From NCBI GenBank assembly GCA_008501735.1, contig QQUF01000029.1, forward strand, positions 19,678 through 83,677: a stretch of 64,000 bases of DNA. Reading direction: 5' to 3'. The translations under genes and the position numbers were made by a program. Within the stretch, counting starts at the first letter, position 1. Each line of letters starts with the position of its first letter. The stretch comes from Calditrichota bacterium. GTDB taxonomy: Bacteria > CLD3. The notes beneath the pieces were generated by a model. The model saw only the letters and a program-made list of their open reading frames with translations. It searched no databases and was not told the DNA's origin. This document shows positions 43,893 to 52,924 of this stretch, piece after piece.

Positions 43893-44282
43893 TTAGTTTT
43901 CAACTTTCTTAATTCGGATTTCATCTGAACCTTCAGACATTGAAAGTTCTAAAGTAATGTAAGTTTTCTCGTCAAAGACATTTCCATCTTTTTCACAACA
44001 GACTAAAATCAAATTACCTTTTCCCTCACCGTATTCCTCCTGCAAGTCTTTTTCTTTTTTAAAATAAATTGAGGTAAAATACTTTTTTTCATCAATTTCA
44101 ATTTCACCTGCCGAAGAAAAGTCAAGAACTTTGTTGTTTCCACCAGTATAAAATCCTGTAGTTTCTTCAGTGATAGAAATGAAATCTGCAAGAAAAGGTA
44201 AAAATATCTTGTTACCAAAAATCTTTCCTATTCTTTGCTCAGAGGTTGCAGCTTTGATTGAACAATCAGTGTATTTTTTCAT
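43893..44282 (-). CDS. Hypothetical protein
   Basis: The 129-residue product has no signal peptide or recognisable domain. It has a beta-rich look (YFTSIYFKKEKDLQEEYGEGKGNLILVCCEKDGNVFDEKTYITLEL) and an acidic middle. It starts just after the clpP terminator and lies 19 bases before the aminopeptidase gene, so it may head that operon. Confidence 0.65.
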   Translation of the reverse strand: MKKYTDCSIKAATSEQRIGKIFGNKIFLPFLADFISITEETTGFYTGGNNKVLDFSSAGEIEIDEKKYFTSIYFKKEKDLQEEYGEGKGNLILVCCEKDGNVFDEKTYITLELSMSEGSDEIRIKKVEN

Positions 44283-44329
44283 TGCCTTAGTCCGATTTAA
44301 ATTTTATTAAAACTAAGTTATTTTAATAA

Positions 44330-44358
44330 AAAAAGCGGTTTAAAAGAAACCGCTTTTT
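44330..44358 (-). terminator. Terminator of the tig-clpP operon
   Basis: AAAAAGCGGTTT pairs perfectly with AAACCGCTTTTT around a five-base loop; on the minus strand a T-run follows. It lies 18 bases after the clpP stop. Confidence 0.9.
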
Positions 44359-44375
44359 CTGATTTTATCCAAAAA

Positions 44376-44957
44376 TTATCGAGAAGTTATTAACTCATCA
44401 ACAATTCCATAAGCTTTTGCTTCTTCAGCACTCATAAAGTAATTTCTATCAGTGTCTTTTTTGATTTTCTCGACGGTTTGCCCAGTGCGTTCAGCGAGAA
44501 TATCGTTTAAGCGATTTTTAATTTTTAGAATTTCTTTTGCGTGAATTTCCATATCGGTTGCTTGTCCGCTGAGCCCACCAAGTGGTTGGTGAATCATTAC
44601 TCTTGAGTGCGGAAGAATCGAACGTTTTCCTTTAGCTCCAGCGGCAAGCAAAATTGCTCCCATACTTGCTGCTTGTCCAATACAAATCGTAGCAACACTT
44701 GGACGAATGTATTGCATTGTGTCGTAAATCGCCATTCCAGCAGAAACCGAACCTCCAGGAGAGTTAATGTAAAAATTAATGTCTCTTTCTGGATCTTCAC
44801 CTTCAAGGTAAAGCAATTGTGCAACAATCAAACTTGCGACCATATCATTAACAGGAGTATTTAGGAAAATAATTCTCTGCCTTAAAAGCATCGAAAAAAT
44901 ATCTCCGCGAATTTCACCACGAGCGGTTTGTTCGGAAATACTTGGAATAATTGCCAT
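44376..44957 (-). CDS. clpP: ATP-dependent Clp protease proteolytic subunit, Asn in place of catalytic Asp
   Basis: The true start is ATG 44957, after AAGGAAA; a longer frame overlaps tig. The 193-residue protein is ClpP, the 14-mer serine peptidase that degrades substrates unfolded by ClpX/ClpA. Ser98 (GQAASMGA) and His123 (MIHQPLGG) are present. The position of the third triad residue, normally Asp172 in T-D-R-D/E-x-F, reads TDRNYF here, so it is Asn172 (codon AAT at 44444-44442). Listeria ClpP1 is a known case with Asn at this position. It is ten bases downstream of tig; clpX is not next to it. Confidence 0.94.
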   Translation of the reverse strand: MAIIPSISEQTARGEIRGDIFSMLLRQRIIFLNTPVNDMVASLIVAQLLYLEGEDPERDINFYINSPGGSVSAGMAIYDTMQYIRPSVATICIGQAASMGAILLAAGAKGKRSILPHSRVMIHQPLGGLSGQATDMEIHAKEILKIKNRLNDILAERTGQTVEKIKKDTDRNYFMSAEEAKAYGIVDELITSR

Positions 44958-44967
44958 TGGGTTTCCT

Positions 44968-46377
44968 TTATTCTTTGTCTTCTTTTGGCTCTTCTTTTTG
45001 AGCTTTCTTAGTAGTTTTTGCTTTTGACTCTGTCTTTTTTGTCTTTTTAACAGCTTTTGGCTTAACTTCTTTTGCTTCTTTTTTAGGTTCTTCTGACTCA
45101 GCTGAATCAGCATCTTTGAGAACAGAAATTTCTTTTAAGAAGTTAGAGAATTTTTCATCCAATAACTGATTTCTCAAAAACTCATTTTGTTTGTCAGTTT
45201 TCCAAAAAACTTTAGTTCTTGTCGGATTTTCAGAAGCCTCAGAAAGTTCAGCAATTTTTGCATCAACTTCTTCGTCAGTAACTTCAAGATTTTCAGCTTT
45301 GAGAATTTGCTCACGAATCAAAATCCACCTAACACTATTCACTGAATAATCGTGATACTGTTTGTGAAATTCTGCGTGGTCAATTTCTTGGTCTGGATTT
45401 TTTTCTTTGTAATCGTGTTCAAGATTGTGAATGAAATTGCTAACCATTGTTTTTGGAACATCGAAAGGATTTCTCTTTAAGATTTCGTCAGCAATTGTAT
45501 TGATAATTCTTTCTGCTTCGTGTTTCTCAGCGTGTTCAAGAATATCTTTTTTAATGTTTGCTTTGAGCGATTCGAGGTTTTCTTCTTCTAAATCCTGTGC
45601 GAAATCATCGTCAATTTCAGGGAGTTCTTTACTTTCAATTTCTTTGATTGTGATTTTGAATTTCTCACTTGTTCCAGCGAGTTCTTCGTCATCAAAATCT
45701 TCAGGGTAAGAATGAGTATATTCTTTAGTTTCACCAGCCTTTGAACCAATTAAAAATTCGTCTAACTGAGAGCCAATTCCTGTACTTTTTCCAAGTTCAA
45801 TTTTCAAATCAGGCATCAAATTGCCTTCAATTTCATTTCCTTCTTCATCCAATTTTTGCAAGTCAACAGTAGCAAGATTTCCTTTTTTAGCTTTTCCTTC
45901 AACAGTAGAAACAATTGCTTGGTTCTCTTGAAGTGCTTTTAACCTTTCATCAACCTGAAGACCAGTAGCTTCAACTTTATTTCTTGTAACTTCAATACCT
46001 TTGTAGTCTTTTACCTCAAAGTTTGGATTTACTTCAACATTGACTTTGAAAGAAAAACCTTTGCCTTCTTCGATGTCAGTCATTGATTCAATTTGTCCTT
46101 GAGCGATAGGAGTAATGTCTTCTTGTTCAAGAGCTTTTGGATAGTAATCTTCAATTAATTTTTGTGTCAAGTCTTGGATTATGTATTTTTGGTACATCTT
46201 TTTGACCAAACTTATAGGTGCTTTACCTTTTCTAAAACCCGGAATTGTAACGCTTTTAGTAACTGATTTGAGAGCGTCTTTGAAACTTGCTTCAACAGCT
46301 TCTGCTTTTATTTCAACGTCTAATGCAATTTCGCAACCTGATTTTTCTGTTCTTTGAATGCTTAATGCTTCTTCCAT
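44968..46377 (-). CDS. tig: Trigger factor
   Basis: I start at ATG 46377; a TTG 18 bases upstream is less likely. The 469-residue chaperone has the ribosome-binding N-terminal domain with [20 protein letters not shown] (G-F-R-x-G-x-x-P signature), the FKBP-type PPIase domain ([20 protein letters not shown] to [13 protein letters not shown]), and a helical C-domain. It ends in an unusual Lys/Glu/Ala-rich tail of about fifty residues. It binds nascent chains at the ribosome exit. The tig-clpP order is the common arrangement. Confidence 0.95.
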   Translation of the reverse strand: MEEALSIQRTEKSGCEIALDVEIKAEAVEASFKDALKSVTKSVTIPGFRKGKAPISLVKKMYQKYIIQDLTQKLIEDYYPKALEQEDITPIAQGQIESMTDIEEGKGFSFKVNVEVNPNFEVKDYKGIEVTRNKVEATGLQVDERLKALQENQAIVSTVEGKAKKGNLATVDLQKLDEEGNEIEGNLMPDLKIELGKSTGIGSQLDEFLIGSKAGETKEYTHSYPEDFDDEELAGTSEKFKITIKEIESKELPEIDDDFAQDLEEENLESLKANIKKDILEHAEKHEAERIINTIADEILKRNPFDVPKTMVSNFIHNLEHDYKEKNPDQEIDHAEFHKQYHDYSVNSVRWILIREQILKAENLEVTDEEVDAKIAELSEASENPTRTKVFWKTDKQNEFLRNQLLDEKFSNFLKEISVLKDADSAESEEPKKEAKEVKPKAVKKTKKTESKAKTTKKAQKEEPKEDKE

Positions 46378-46476
46378 TTTAGAAAGAATCTCCAATTTTT
46401 TATTTCGTGTAACTTACTTCGATTTTTGAGCCTTGAAATATAAAAACAAGGTTCTTTTAATGCAACTTAATTAGTG

Positions 46477-47568
46477 CTAAAGGTAACTTGCTAATTTTTC
46501 AGCAATTGAGTCGTACATTGCGAAGCCTTTCGAGGTTAATCGAAGGTTATTTTTTTCGATTGTGTAAAAGTCTTTCGGAATCTGTTTTAGCAATTCTAAG
46601 TCGTTCCAATTAACGCCTTTTTTTTGCCTCAAACCAAGCATTAATTTTTCGAGTTCTAAAGTTTCAGTTGTAATTTTTTCTTCTTCTTCAATTCCATTCC
46701 CAAACTTTAAAACACTCTCAAAATACTTCTCAAGATTCGCAAAGTTCCAAAATCTTTTTCCCGCAAAAAATGAATGAGCCGAAGCACCAACTCCCAAATA
46801 TTCTGTGTGATTCCAGTAGCTTGAGTTGTGCTTTGAATAAAAATTCGGCTTTGCAAAACTTGAAACCTCGTAGTGTTCAAAGCCATTTTTCGTTAAAACT
46901 TCGATTGCCTTTAGATAAAATTCTAATTCGGTTTCTTCAGGTAATTTTTGAATTTTACCCTTTTCAAGTTTTCGGGTAAATTTGGTGCCTTCATAAAAGG
47001 TCAACCCATAAAGTGAAATGTGTTCGGGGTTTAGTTCAACGGTTTTTTCCAAAGACTTTGCCCAAGACTCAAGAGTCTGATTTTGTAGTCCAAAAATCAA
47101 GTCAAGGCTCACATTTTGAAAACCTGCTTTTCGTGCTTCTGTAAAACATTTTATCGCATCGTTTGAACTGTGAAGCCTCGTAAGAAATTTCAGTTCATTT
47201 TCTTCAAAACTTTGAGTTCCGATACTTAGTCGGTTGATTCCAAGTTTTTTGTAAACTAAAAAATCTTGAAGAGTTACCTCTTTCGGATTTACTTCAATTG
47301 TAATTTCAGGTTCAAAGGTGACTTTAAAATTTTTATAAATTTCCTCTAAAACCTTTGCTAAAAATTCAATTTTTAAAAGTGAAGGAGTTCCACCACCGAA
47401 GTAAATCGTTTTTATTTCAAGTTGAGGATTCGCATAAAAACTTATTTCTTCCAAAATCGCAGCAACATATTTCTCTTGCATTTGAAAATCTCGTTTCGTC
47501 GTAACAAAAAAATCACAGTACTGACAAATCGAAGAACAAAAAGGAATGTGAAGGTAAATTCCTGCCAT
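46477..47568 (-). CDS. hemW: Radical SAM heme chaperone HemW
   Basis: The 363-residue protein has the radical SAM cluster motif C-x3-C-x2-C at Cys11, Cys15 and Cys18 (FCSSICQYCDF), followed by YFGGGTPSLL, EVNPKEVT, INRLSIGTQSFEENEL and GFQNVSLDLIFGLQNQT. It ends with the HemN C-terminal domain. The N-terminus begins at MAGIYLHIPFC without the extra length of oxygen-independent coproporphyrinogen oxidase HemN, so HemW, the heme-insertion chaperone, is the better call. Confidence 0.92.
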   Translation of the reverse strand: MAGIYLHIPFCSSICQYCDFFVTTKRDFQMQEKYVAAILEEISFYANPQLEIKTIYFGGGTPSLLKIEFLAKVLEEIYKNFKVTFEPEITIEVNPKEVTLQDFLVYKKLGINRLSIGTQSFEENELKFLTRLHSSNDAIKCFTEARKAGFQNVSLDLIFGLQNQTLESWAKSLEKTVELNPEHISLYGLTFYEGTKFTRKLEKGKIQKLPEETELEFYLKAIEVLTKNGFEHYEVSSFAKPNFYSKHNSSYWNHTEYLGVGASAHSFFAGKRFWNFANLEKYFESVLKFGNGIEEEEKITTETLELEKLMLGLRQKKGVNWNDLELLKQIPKDFYTIEKNNLRLTSKGFAMYDSIAEKLASYL

Positions 47569-47803
47569 AAATTCTCTAAAATTGAATTAAGAACTAAAAT
47601 GCCAAACGACTCAAAACAAAACACCGATTCTCAAAATGAGACAGGGTGTAATTCTTTTGGATTCTCAATTTAGTGTTTTTAAAGCACTCAAGTAGTTTTT
47701 TATGAAAAATAATTTTTCAATTCCGTTTGGCATAAAAATTGGCTTAATTCTTATTACAAAAAATAAGTCTCAAAATTAAACACTTTTCGATGGAGAAAAT
47801 GCA

Positions 47804-48496
47804 ATGAAAAAATTGACAAAGATTATTGGTTTAACTTTTACAGCTTCTGCTTTTGTAGCAAGTTCACTTGTAGCTCAAGACGGCGTAAAAAAAGGAAATT
47901 ATCCAGAAGCATTTGAAAAAGCAGTCCTCAAGACCCTACAAGTAAAAGCTAAAAGTTCTTACGATGTCGTTGCACCAATTGCACAAGGAGGAGATTTAGA
48001 TAACGTCCAAGAAGGAGTTCTTTTTAATACTTTCAAGTTGGCTCTTGGAGATGACGAAGCAAAAAACCAAGTTTCAGAATTATTGGTCGATATGGTTCAG
48101 AATTACAATGGAAATTCTGCTCTTAGAAATTTAGGACTAAGCAAAACAGCTTCTGACGAAATTGCTGCTTCATCAGGTGAAGGTGCAAGAAGTGCTTTTG
48201 ACGATATGAGCTATGAGCAAATTTTGAAAGAATCCACAAAGTATATGCAAACTAAATACGATATGAAACCTTCTGCGAGTAAAAATAAAAAAGATTTAAA
48301 AGAGCAAATCGCTTTAAAAGAAGCAAGAAATGCTGGAGTTGAGCAAGGTGAGAAATTAAAGCAAAAAGAAATGGAAGTAGTTTTGAATGCTCTTAGTTCT
48401 TGGGACGAAAAATCAATCAAAGCGAATCTTGGTGAAAAATTAAAAGAAAAAGAAATTCAGGCTGTTGTAAAATACATTCAAGAAAAAGTTAAATAG
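47804..48496 (+). CDS. Secreted helical protein of unknown function
   Basis: The 230-residue product has a signal peptide (KKLTKIIGLTFTASAFVASSLVA) and an almost wholly helical mature region, with Lys/Glu-rich stretches near the end (LKEQIALKEARNAGVEQGEKL, LKEKEIQAVVKYIQEKVK). I recognise no family. It is monocistronic, with a leader that contains a weak sigma-54-like TTTGGCAT-N4-ATTGG at 47727-47742 (lacking the -12 GC), and ends at a bidirectional terminator. Confidence 0.7.
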   Translation: MKKLTKIIGLTFTASAFVASSLVAQDGVKKGNYPEAFEKAVLKTLQVKAKSSYDVVAPIAQGGDLDNVQEGVLFNTFKLALGDDEAKNQVSELLVDMVQNYNGNSALRNLGLSKTASDEIAASSGEGARSAFDDMSYEQILKESTKYMQTKYDMKPSASKNKKDLKEQIALKEARNAGVEQGEKLKQKEMEVVLNALSSWDEKSIKANLGEKLKEKEIQAVVKYIQEKVK

Positions 48497-48519
48497 TCAT
48501 TTTTTCCTTAAAGTTTAGA

Positions 48520-48553
48520 ACCCCTGAAAGTAAATTATTTTCGGGGGTTTTCT
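48520..48553. terminator. Bidirectional terminator between convergent genes
   Basis: AACCCCTGAAA pairs with TTTCGGGGGTT (one G-U) around an AT-rich loop, with a T-run following on the plus strand. It separates the secreted helical protein from the convergent membrane protein gene. Confidence 0.85.
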
Positions 48554-48557
48554 ATTT

Positions 48558-49163
48558 TTAACCTTTATAAAAAGTTAGAAATAGAAAAACAAAAATAATT
48601 CCTACCACAAATCCTAAAGCTATCCCAACGATTGTCTTATTCACTTGAAATTTTGATTTTACCTCCAAATCTTTCCCTTCCGGAACCCCAAGAGCTTTTA
48701 ATATTTCGACACTATGACTTTTTGAGTAGAAATAACTTACTCGGTGAAGAATTTCCCCAATCCTGTCTGATATTTCTTTTTCTGGAAGTCTGAGAGTTAA
48801 AGGAGTGTTATAGATTACGTCATTCATAATTTCCTTTGTCCAAGTCGGAGCAAGCCAAGCATCAAAAAGCCCCTTTTGCATATAACGACTGTTACTTACC
48901 AAAACCATTTTAATAGGTAAATTCTGTTCGTGAACTAACTTAATCATAAATAAAGATGAATAGTTATTAAGTGAAATTGGTAAAATAATTACGTCATAAT
49001 TTTCAGCAAGAATTTCTTTGATTTTATCTAAGCCATCTTTTTTTACCCAAACCTTTCTCACCATTTCAACTTCATTTTGAACAATTTCAGTAAAGTATTT
49101 TTGAAGATGTGCTTGCGAAAAGCCGTCGTCCAACAAGTATAAAATTTTTAATTTCTTATCCAA
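48558..49163 (-). CDS. Membrane-anchored protein of unknown function
   Basis: The 201-residue protein has an N-terminal alpha/beta part (LKILYLLDDGFSQAHLQKYF, YDVIILPISLNNYSSLF, IKMVLVSNSRYMQ) that looks like a receiver-type or Rossmann-like fold but lacks a confident phosphoacceptor, and one C-terminal transmembrane helix (VGIALGFVVGIIFVFLFLTF). No signal peptide is seen, so the N-terminal domain is cytoplasmic. I recognise no family. It is divergent from the ECF sigma gene. Confidence 0.65.
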   Translation of the reverse strand: MDKKLKILYLLDDGFSQAHLQKYFTEIVQNEVEMVRKVWVKKDGLDKIKEILAENYDVIILPISLNNYSSLFMIKLVHEQNLPIKMVLVSNSRYMQKGLFDAWLAPTWTKEIMNDVIYNTPLTLRLPEKEISDRIGEILHRVSYFYSKSHSVEILKALGVPEGKDLEVKSKFQVNKTIVGIALGFVVGIIFVFLFLTFYKG

Positions 49164-49362
49164 AAATTCACCTAATAAATTGTATTAAATTTTTAAAGAC
49201 TGAGTAACCTTGAAAATATAAAATTTGAAAGTAGCTTCAAAAGTGATTCTTTGCAAAATTTGAGTAAATTCCTTTTTTATTTTATAAAAATTTATTTTTT
49301 TTGAAAGATTTTGAAAATCTTTCGTTTTCAATCTAAACCCAAAACAGAAAAACACCTTGTGA

Positions 49363-49938
49363 ATGATTAAACTTTACGAAAAAATTTTACTGGCTTTAGC
49401 CAAAAAAGGCGATAGAAAATCTTTTGGAAAACTTTACGACCTTTACTTCCCAAAGATTTATAATTTCATCATTCACAGAGTTGGAAACAAAGAGACCGCC
49501 GAAGATTTAGCAATGGAAACTTTTAGGCGAGCCTTAATGAACCTCGAAAAAATTTCAACGGATTTGGGCTGTTTTTCAGGTTGGCTTTACAGAGTTGCAA
49601 ATAATTTGGTAAACGATTACTTCCGTCAGAAAAAATATTTTGTAGAAGATTTCGATATTTCACGAATCGAAATTGCGTCAGAAATTGATTGGGACGAAAT
49701 TGAAAAAGAAAAAAGAGACGCTCTAATTCGTGCAGCTGTTTCAGGACTTTCTAAGCAAGAGCAATTGATTATTACTTTGAGGTTTTTTGAAGGGCTAAAA
49801 CCTGCACGAGCAGCAGAAATTGTGGATTGCACTGTTGAACAACTTTATGTTAAACAATTCAGAGCATTAACCAAGCTCAAAAAGTCATTGAAAACTCAGG
49901 GAATGGTTTCACCAATTTATTTGGAGGAAAAGAAATGA
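49363..49938 (+). CDS. ECF-type RNA polymerase sigma factor
   Basis: The 191-residue protein has region 2 (LYDLYFPKIYNFIIHRVGNKETAEDLAMETFRRAL, then LYRVANNLVNDYFRQKK) and region 4 (LSKQEQLIITLRFFEGLKPARAAEIVDCTVEQLYVKQFRALTKL), separated by a short linker, so it is an ECF sigma factor. The stop overlaps the next start (ATGA), the usual sigma/anti-sigma coupling. Its target promoters are not visible here. Confidence 0.92.
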   Translation: MIKLYEKILLALAKKGDRKSFGKLYDLYFPKIYNFIIHRVGNKETAEDLAMETFRRALMNLEKISTDLGCFSGWLYRVANNLVNDYFRQKKYFVEDFDISRIEIASEIDWDEIEKEKRDALIRAAVSGLSKQEQLIITLRFFEGLKPARAAEIVDCTVEQLYVKQFRALTKLKKSLKTQGMVSPIYLEEKK

Positions 49939-50984
49939 AAAACGAATTTGAAAGAGAATCCCAAAAAATTGTTGACGAACTAAGACTAAGTAAGCACCTA
50001 AAACTTAAGACAGATTTGAATTTTCAAGAAAGTACCAAAAGACTTCTCATTTTAGATTTCATTGATCTTTACTACAAACCCAGAAGTAAATTCAAAATCG
50101 CACTCGTTTCCACACAAGCTGTTTTAGTTTCCATCCTTTTTTACATTGTTTTTTTCGCACAAACAGAGTCCGAAGAGACTATTCTCAAAAACTCAATTTG
50201 GCTTTTTGACAACGGCAAAATCGGAACAAGTTACACTCAGGTTGATTTTTTTATTCGTGAATTTGACCCAATTTACGATGAAGGATTTATGGTTAGTAAT
50301 TCCACAAAAGGCTTTTACTTAGATGTAAAACAAGACACCGAGAACCCAAAGAAATTTGAAAAAGTAGTTTACAAAAGTAATAAGCTTTATTCCTTTAATT
50401 TATCCGATGGAGAAGGAAAAAATTGGCTCTATAATTCAGATTACTTTTACTACCCCTACTCTGCTCTAAGCCAAAAAGAATTTTTTGAATTCAACTCATT
50501 AGACCCTAAAAACCTAAATGAATTAAGCTCTTTAAATAGAAATGCAATTCTTTTGGTTCACTCATTTCTGAATGACATTAAACATAAATATTTTGCAGCC
50601 GAATTAATTGTTGATGCAATTATTACGGGTAAAGTTTTTGATTTTGTTGAAAACAGGGAAAAGTTGGTTACTCAAGTTAGTTTGAGAGGTGGAAAAACTA
50701 AACTTGATTTTCATTGGAAGCTAAACTCCGACAATCGAATAAAAAACCTTACAGTTTGGGGTAGTTTTGATGATTTAAAATTAAAAATCTTTGAAATGAA
50801 TCTTGAAAATAGAATTTTAAAAGAAAAATTAGAACCTAATTTTGCAGTAGGTTTGGTTCAAGAATTAGAAAAACATAGTTTTAAAAATTTGCAAGAATTA
50901 GCAGAAGTGAATAGACTCAAAGTTAGCAACTCTTTTGGAAACTTTAGTTTTGCCGAGACTTACGAGAAAGCACTTGCAAAGTAG
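49935..50984 (+). CDS. Single-pass membrane protein, probable anti-sigma partner
   Basis: The 349-residue product has a cytoplasmic N-terminus of about 50 residues (FERESQKIVDELRLSKHLKLK), one transmembrane helix (IALVSTQAVLVSILFYIVFFA, about residues 54-76) and a large periplasmic domain. It has no recognised zinc anti-sigma motif. Four-base overlap with the ECF sigma gene and the topology make an anti-sigma or sensor role likely, by context. A hairpin (50977-51003) covers its stop codon and may separate it from the transporter operon. Confidence 0.68.
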   Translation: MKNEFERESQKIVDELRLSKHLKLKTDLNFQESTKRLLILDFIDLYYKPRSKFKIALVSTQAVLVSILFYIVFFAQTESEETILKNSIWLFDNGKIGTSYTQVDFFIREFDPIYDEGFMVSNSTKGFYLDVKQDTENPKKFEKVVYKSNKLYSFNLSDGEGKNWLYNSDYFYYPYSALSQKEFFEFNSLDPKNLNELSSLNRNAILLVHSFLNDIKHKYFAAELIVDAIITGKVFDFVENREKLVTQVSLRGGKTKLDFHWKLNSDNRIKNLTVWGSFDDLKLKIFEMNLENRILKEKLEPNFAVGLVQELEKHSFKNLQELAEVNRLKVSNSFGNFSFAETYEKALAK

Positions 50985-51073
50985 ATTCTTAATCTTTACT
51001 TTGTAAAGCATTTTCTACGATTTCATTTGCAAAATCCATTTTGGAAAAATTTAAACTCAGGAGAATAAATTTA

Positions 51074-52888
51074 ATGAAAACTTCTATTAAGCAACTCGTT
51101 CTTGCTTTTTGTGGCTTAGCAATCGTTGCTGGCTGTGGAAAATCAAGTGGCGAAAAACAATCTAACATTGACGTTGATTTCAATACAAAAGTTGCCGGTG
51201 ACCAAGGAATTTTGCATGAACTTTCCGACCCTGACAAACTCAATCCAATTACAAGTACAGGAGCAAGTTCAACCCTAATTGAAAATTATATGTTTGAAGC
51301 TCTTTTAAGCCAAGAAAATTTTGCTCCCTACAACCTCATTCCAGCTCTTGCAGAATCACTACCTGAAATTTCAGAAGACAAATTAAAATATACTTTCAAG
51401 ATTCGTAAAGATGCACACTTCCAAGATGGTCATTCAGTTGACGCTTACGACTGCCTTTTCACTTTAAAAACAATCAAAAACCCATTCGTTGACGATGCTC
51501 CTTTAAGAAACTATTTTAATGCTGCAAAAGGTGCTGTTGTTGTTGACGAACACACAATTCGTTACGAGTGCACAAAAATTTACTTCAAAAATGACTCATT
51601 CTTAGGTTACACTGTTTACCCTGAACATTATTACGACCCAGAAGGTTGGGCTAAGAAATTCACTTTTGAAGACATTGAGTCTTATAACCAAGGCTTAATT
51701 GATAAAATCCCACAAGAGAAATTAGAAGCTCGCCCTGCCGTTATAGCAATGAAAAAACTTGCTGAAAAAATTAATTCAAAAGACACCGACAGAGCACCAA
51801 TGGGAACTGGACCTTACAAGTTCGAAGCTTGGGACCAAGGCGATAAAATTGTTCTTGTCAAAGACCCAAATTACTGGCGACAAAAAGAAACAAAATACGA
51901 AACTTGGTTAGACAAAATCATTTTCAAAATTATCAATGACCAAGAAGTTGCTCTCGTAAACCTCAAAGCTACAAAAATTGATTTTATGAGAGGCATAAAA
52001 CCGATTCAGTATTCTAAACAACTTGATACACCAAAATTCAAAGAAAATTTTACAAAAGATGATTTCTTCCTTCCTTACTACTACTATTTAGGTTGGAACA
52101 ATGAACACCCAATTTTCAGAGATGTAAAAGTTCGTAAAGCAATGACTTACCTCACTGATAGAAATTTGATAATTAATAATTTGATGTTCGGTCAAGGTAA
52201 AATTTGCACTGGTCCTATTTACTTTGAAATGGCAGAGTACAACGATAAAATTGTTCCACATCCTTTTGACCCCAAAAAAGGTGAAGCTTTATTAGCTGAA
52301 GCTGGTTGGGCAGACACCGACAATGACGGAATTTTGGATAAAATAGTTGACGGTAAAAAAGTTGACTTTACTTTTACTTTCCTCACAAATCAAGGAAATG
52401 ATATTAGGAAAAATCTTGCAATCATTCTTGCTGATTCTTACAAAAAATCAGGAATTCTTGCTGACGTAAGGACAATGGAATGGGCTGTTTTCCTTGATAA
52501 AGTTGACACACACCAATTTGACTGTACAATTTTAGGTTGGGTTGGACCAGTTTCTCAACCTGATCCTTATCAGATTTGGCATTCAACTCAAGCAAAAGAA
52601 CAAGGTTCAAATCACGTTAGTTGGAAAGATAAACGAACTGACGAATTACTTGAACTTAACCGTGAAGAGCTTGACCCAGAAATTCGTAAAAAATATATGC
52701 ACGAATTCCAAGAAATTCTTTATGAAAACCAACCTTATACTTTCCTCTTTTGGGTAAAAGAAAGAGTAGCAGTTGATAAACGTTTTCAAAATGTAAATTG
52801 GTATCCTGTTCGTCCAGGTTTTGACGCTAAAGAATGGTGGGTTCCAACTCCACTCCAAAGATACAGTAACAAATTAGCTTCTAATTAA
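51074..52888 (+). CDS. Oligopeptide ABC transporter substrate-binding lipoprotein, first (DppA-like)
   Basis: I start at ATG 51074 (AGGAGAA upstream). The 604-residue protein has a lipoprotein signal (LAIVAGC, Cys21) and an SBP_bac_5 fold: LSDPDKLNPITSTGASST, LKYTFKIRKDAHFQDGHSVDAYDC, GTGPYKFEAWDQGDKI, VRKAMTYLTDRNLI and WHSTQAKEQGSNHVSWKD. Such proteins capture peptides, or related small molecules, in the periplasm. It opens an eight-gene transporter run. Confidence 0.92.
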   Translation: MKTSIKQLVLAFCGLAIVAGCGKSSGEKQSNIDVDFNTKVAGDQGILHELSDPDKLNPITSTGASSTLIENYMFEALLSQENFAPYNLIPALAESLPEISEDKLKYTFKIRKDAHFQDGHSVDAYDCLFTLKTIKNPFVDDAPLRNYFNAAKGAVVVDEHTIRYECTKIYFKNDSFLGYTVYPEHYYDPEGWAKKFTFEDIESYNQGLIDKIPQEKLEARPAVIAMKKLAEKINSKDTDRAPMGTGPYKFEAWDQGDKIVLVKDPNYWRQKETKYETWLDKIIFKIINDQEVALVNLKATKIDFMRGIKPIQYSKQLDTPKFKENFTKDDFFLPYYYYLGWNNEHPIFRDVKVRKAMTYLTDRNLIINNLMFGQGKICTGPIYFEMAEYNDKIVPHPFDPKKGEALLAEAGWADTDNDGILDKIVDGKKVDFTFTFLTNQGNDIRKNLAIILADSYKKSGILADVRTMEWAVFLDKVDTHQFDCTILGWVGPVSQPDPYQIWHSTQAKEQGSNHVSWKDKRTDELLELNREELDPEIRKKYMHEFQEILYENQPYTFLFWVKERVAVDKRFQNVNWYPVRPGFDAKEWWVPTPLQRYSNKLASN

Positions 52889-52924
52889 CCTAAACTTTGC
52901 TTACTGTAACTCGGAGAAACTTTA

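Noticed and set aside
47599..47733. A 24-codon frame (MPNDSKQNTDSQNETGCNSF...) and a 10-base inverted repeat ATGCCAAACG/CGTTTGGCAT with 115 bases between
   Set aside because: No ribosome site or homology for the frame, and the repeat arms are too short and too distant to be convincing.
47727..47742. Possible second sigma-54 promoter before the secreted helical protein
   Set aside because: The -24 part (TTTGGCAT) fits, but the -12 element reads TTGG instead of TTGC, so it is mentioned only with the gene.
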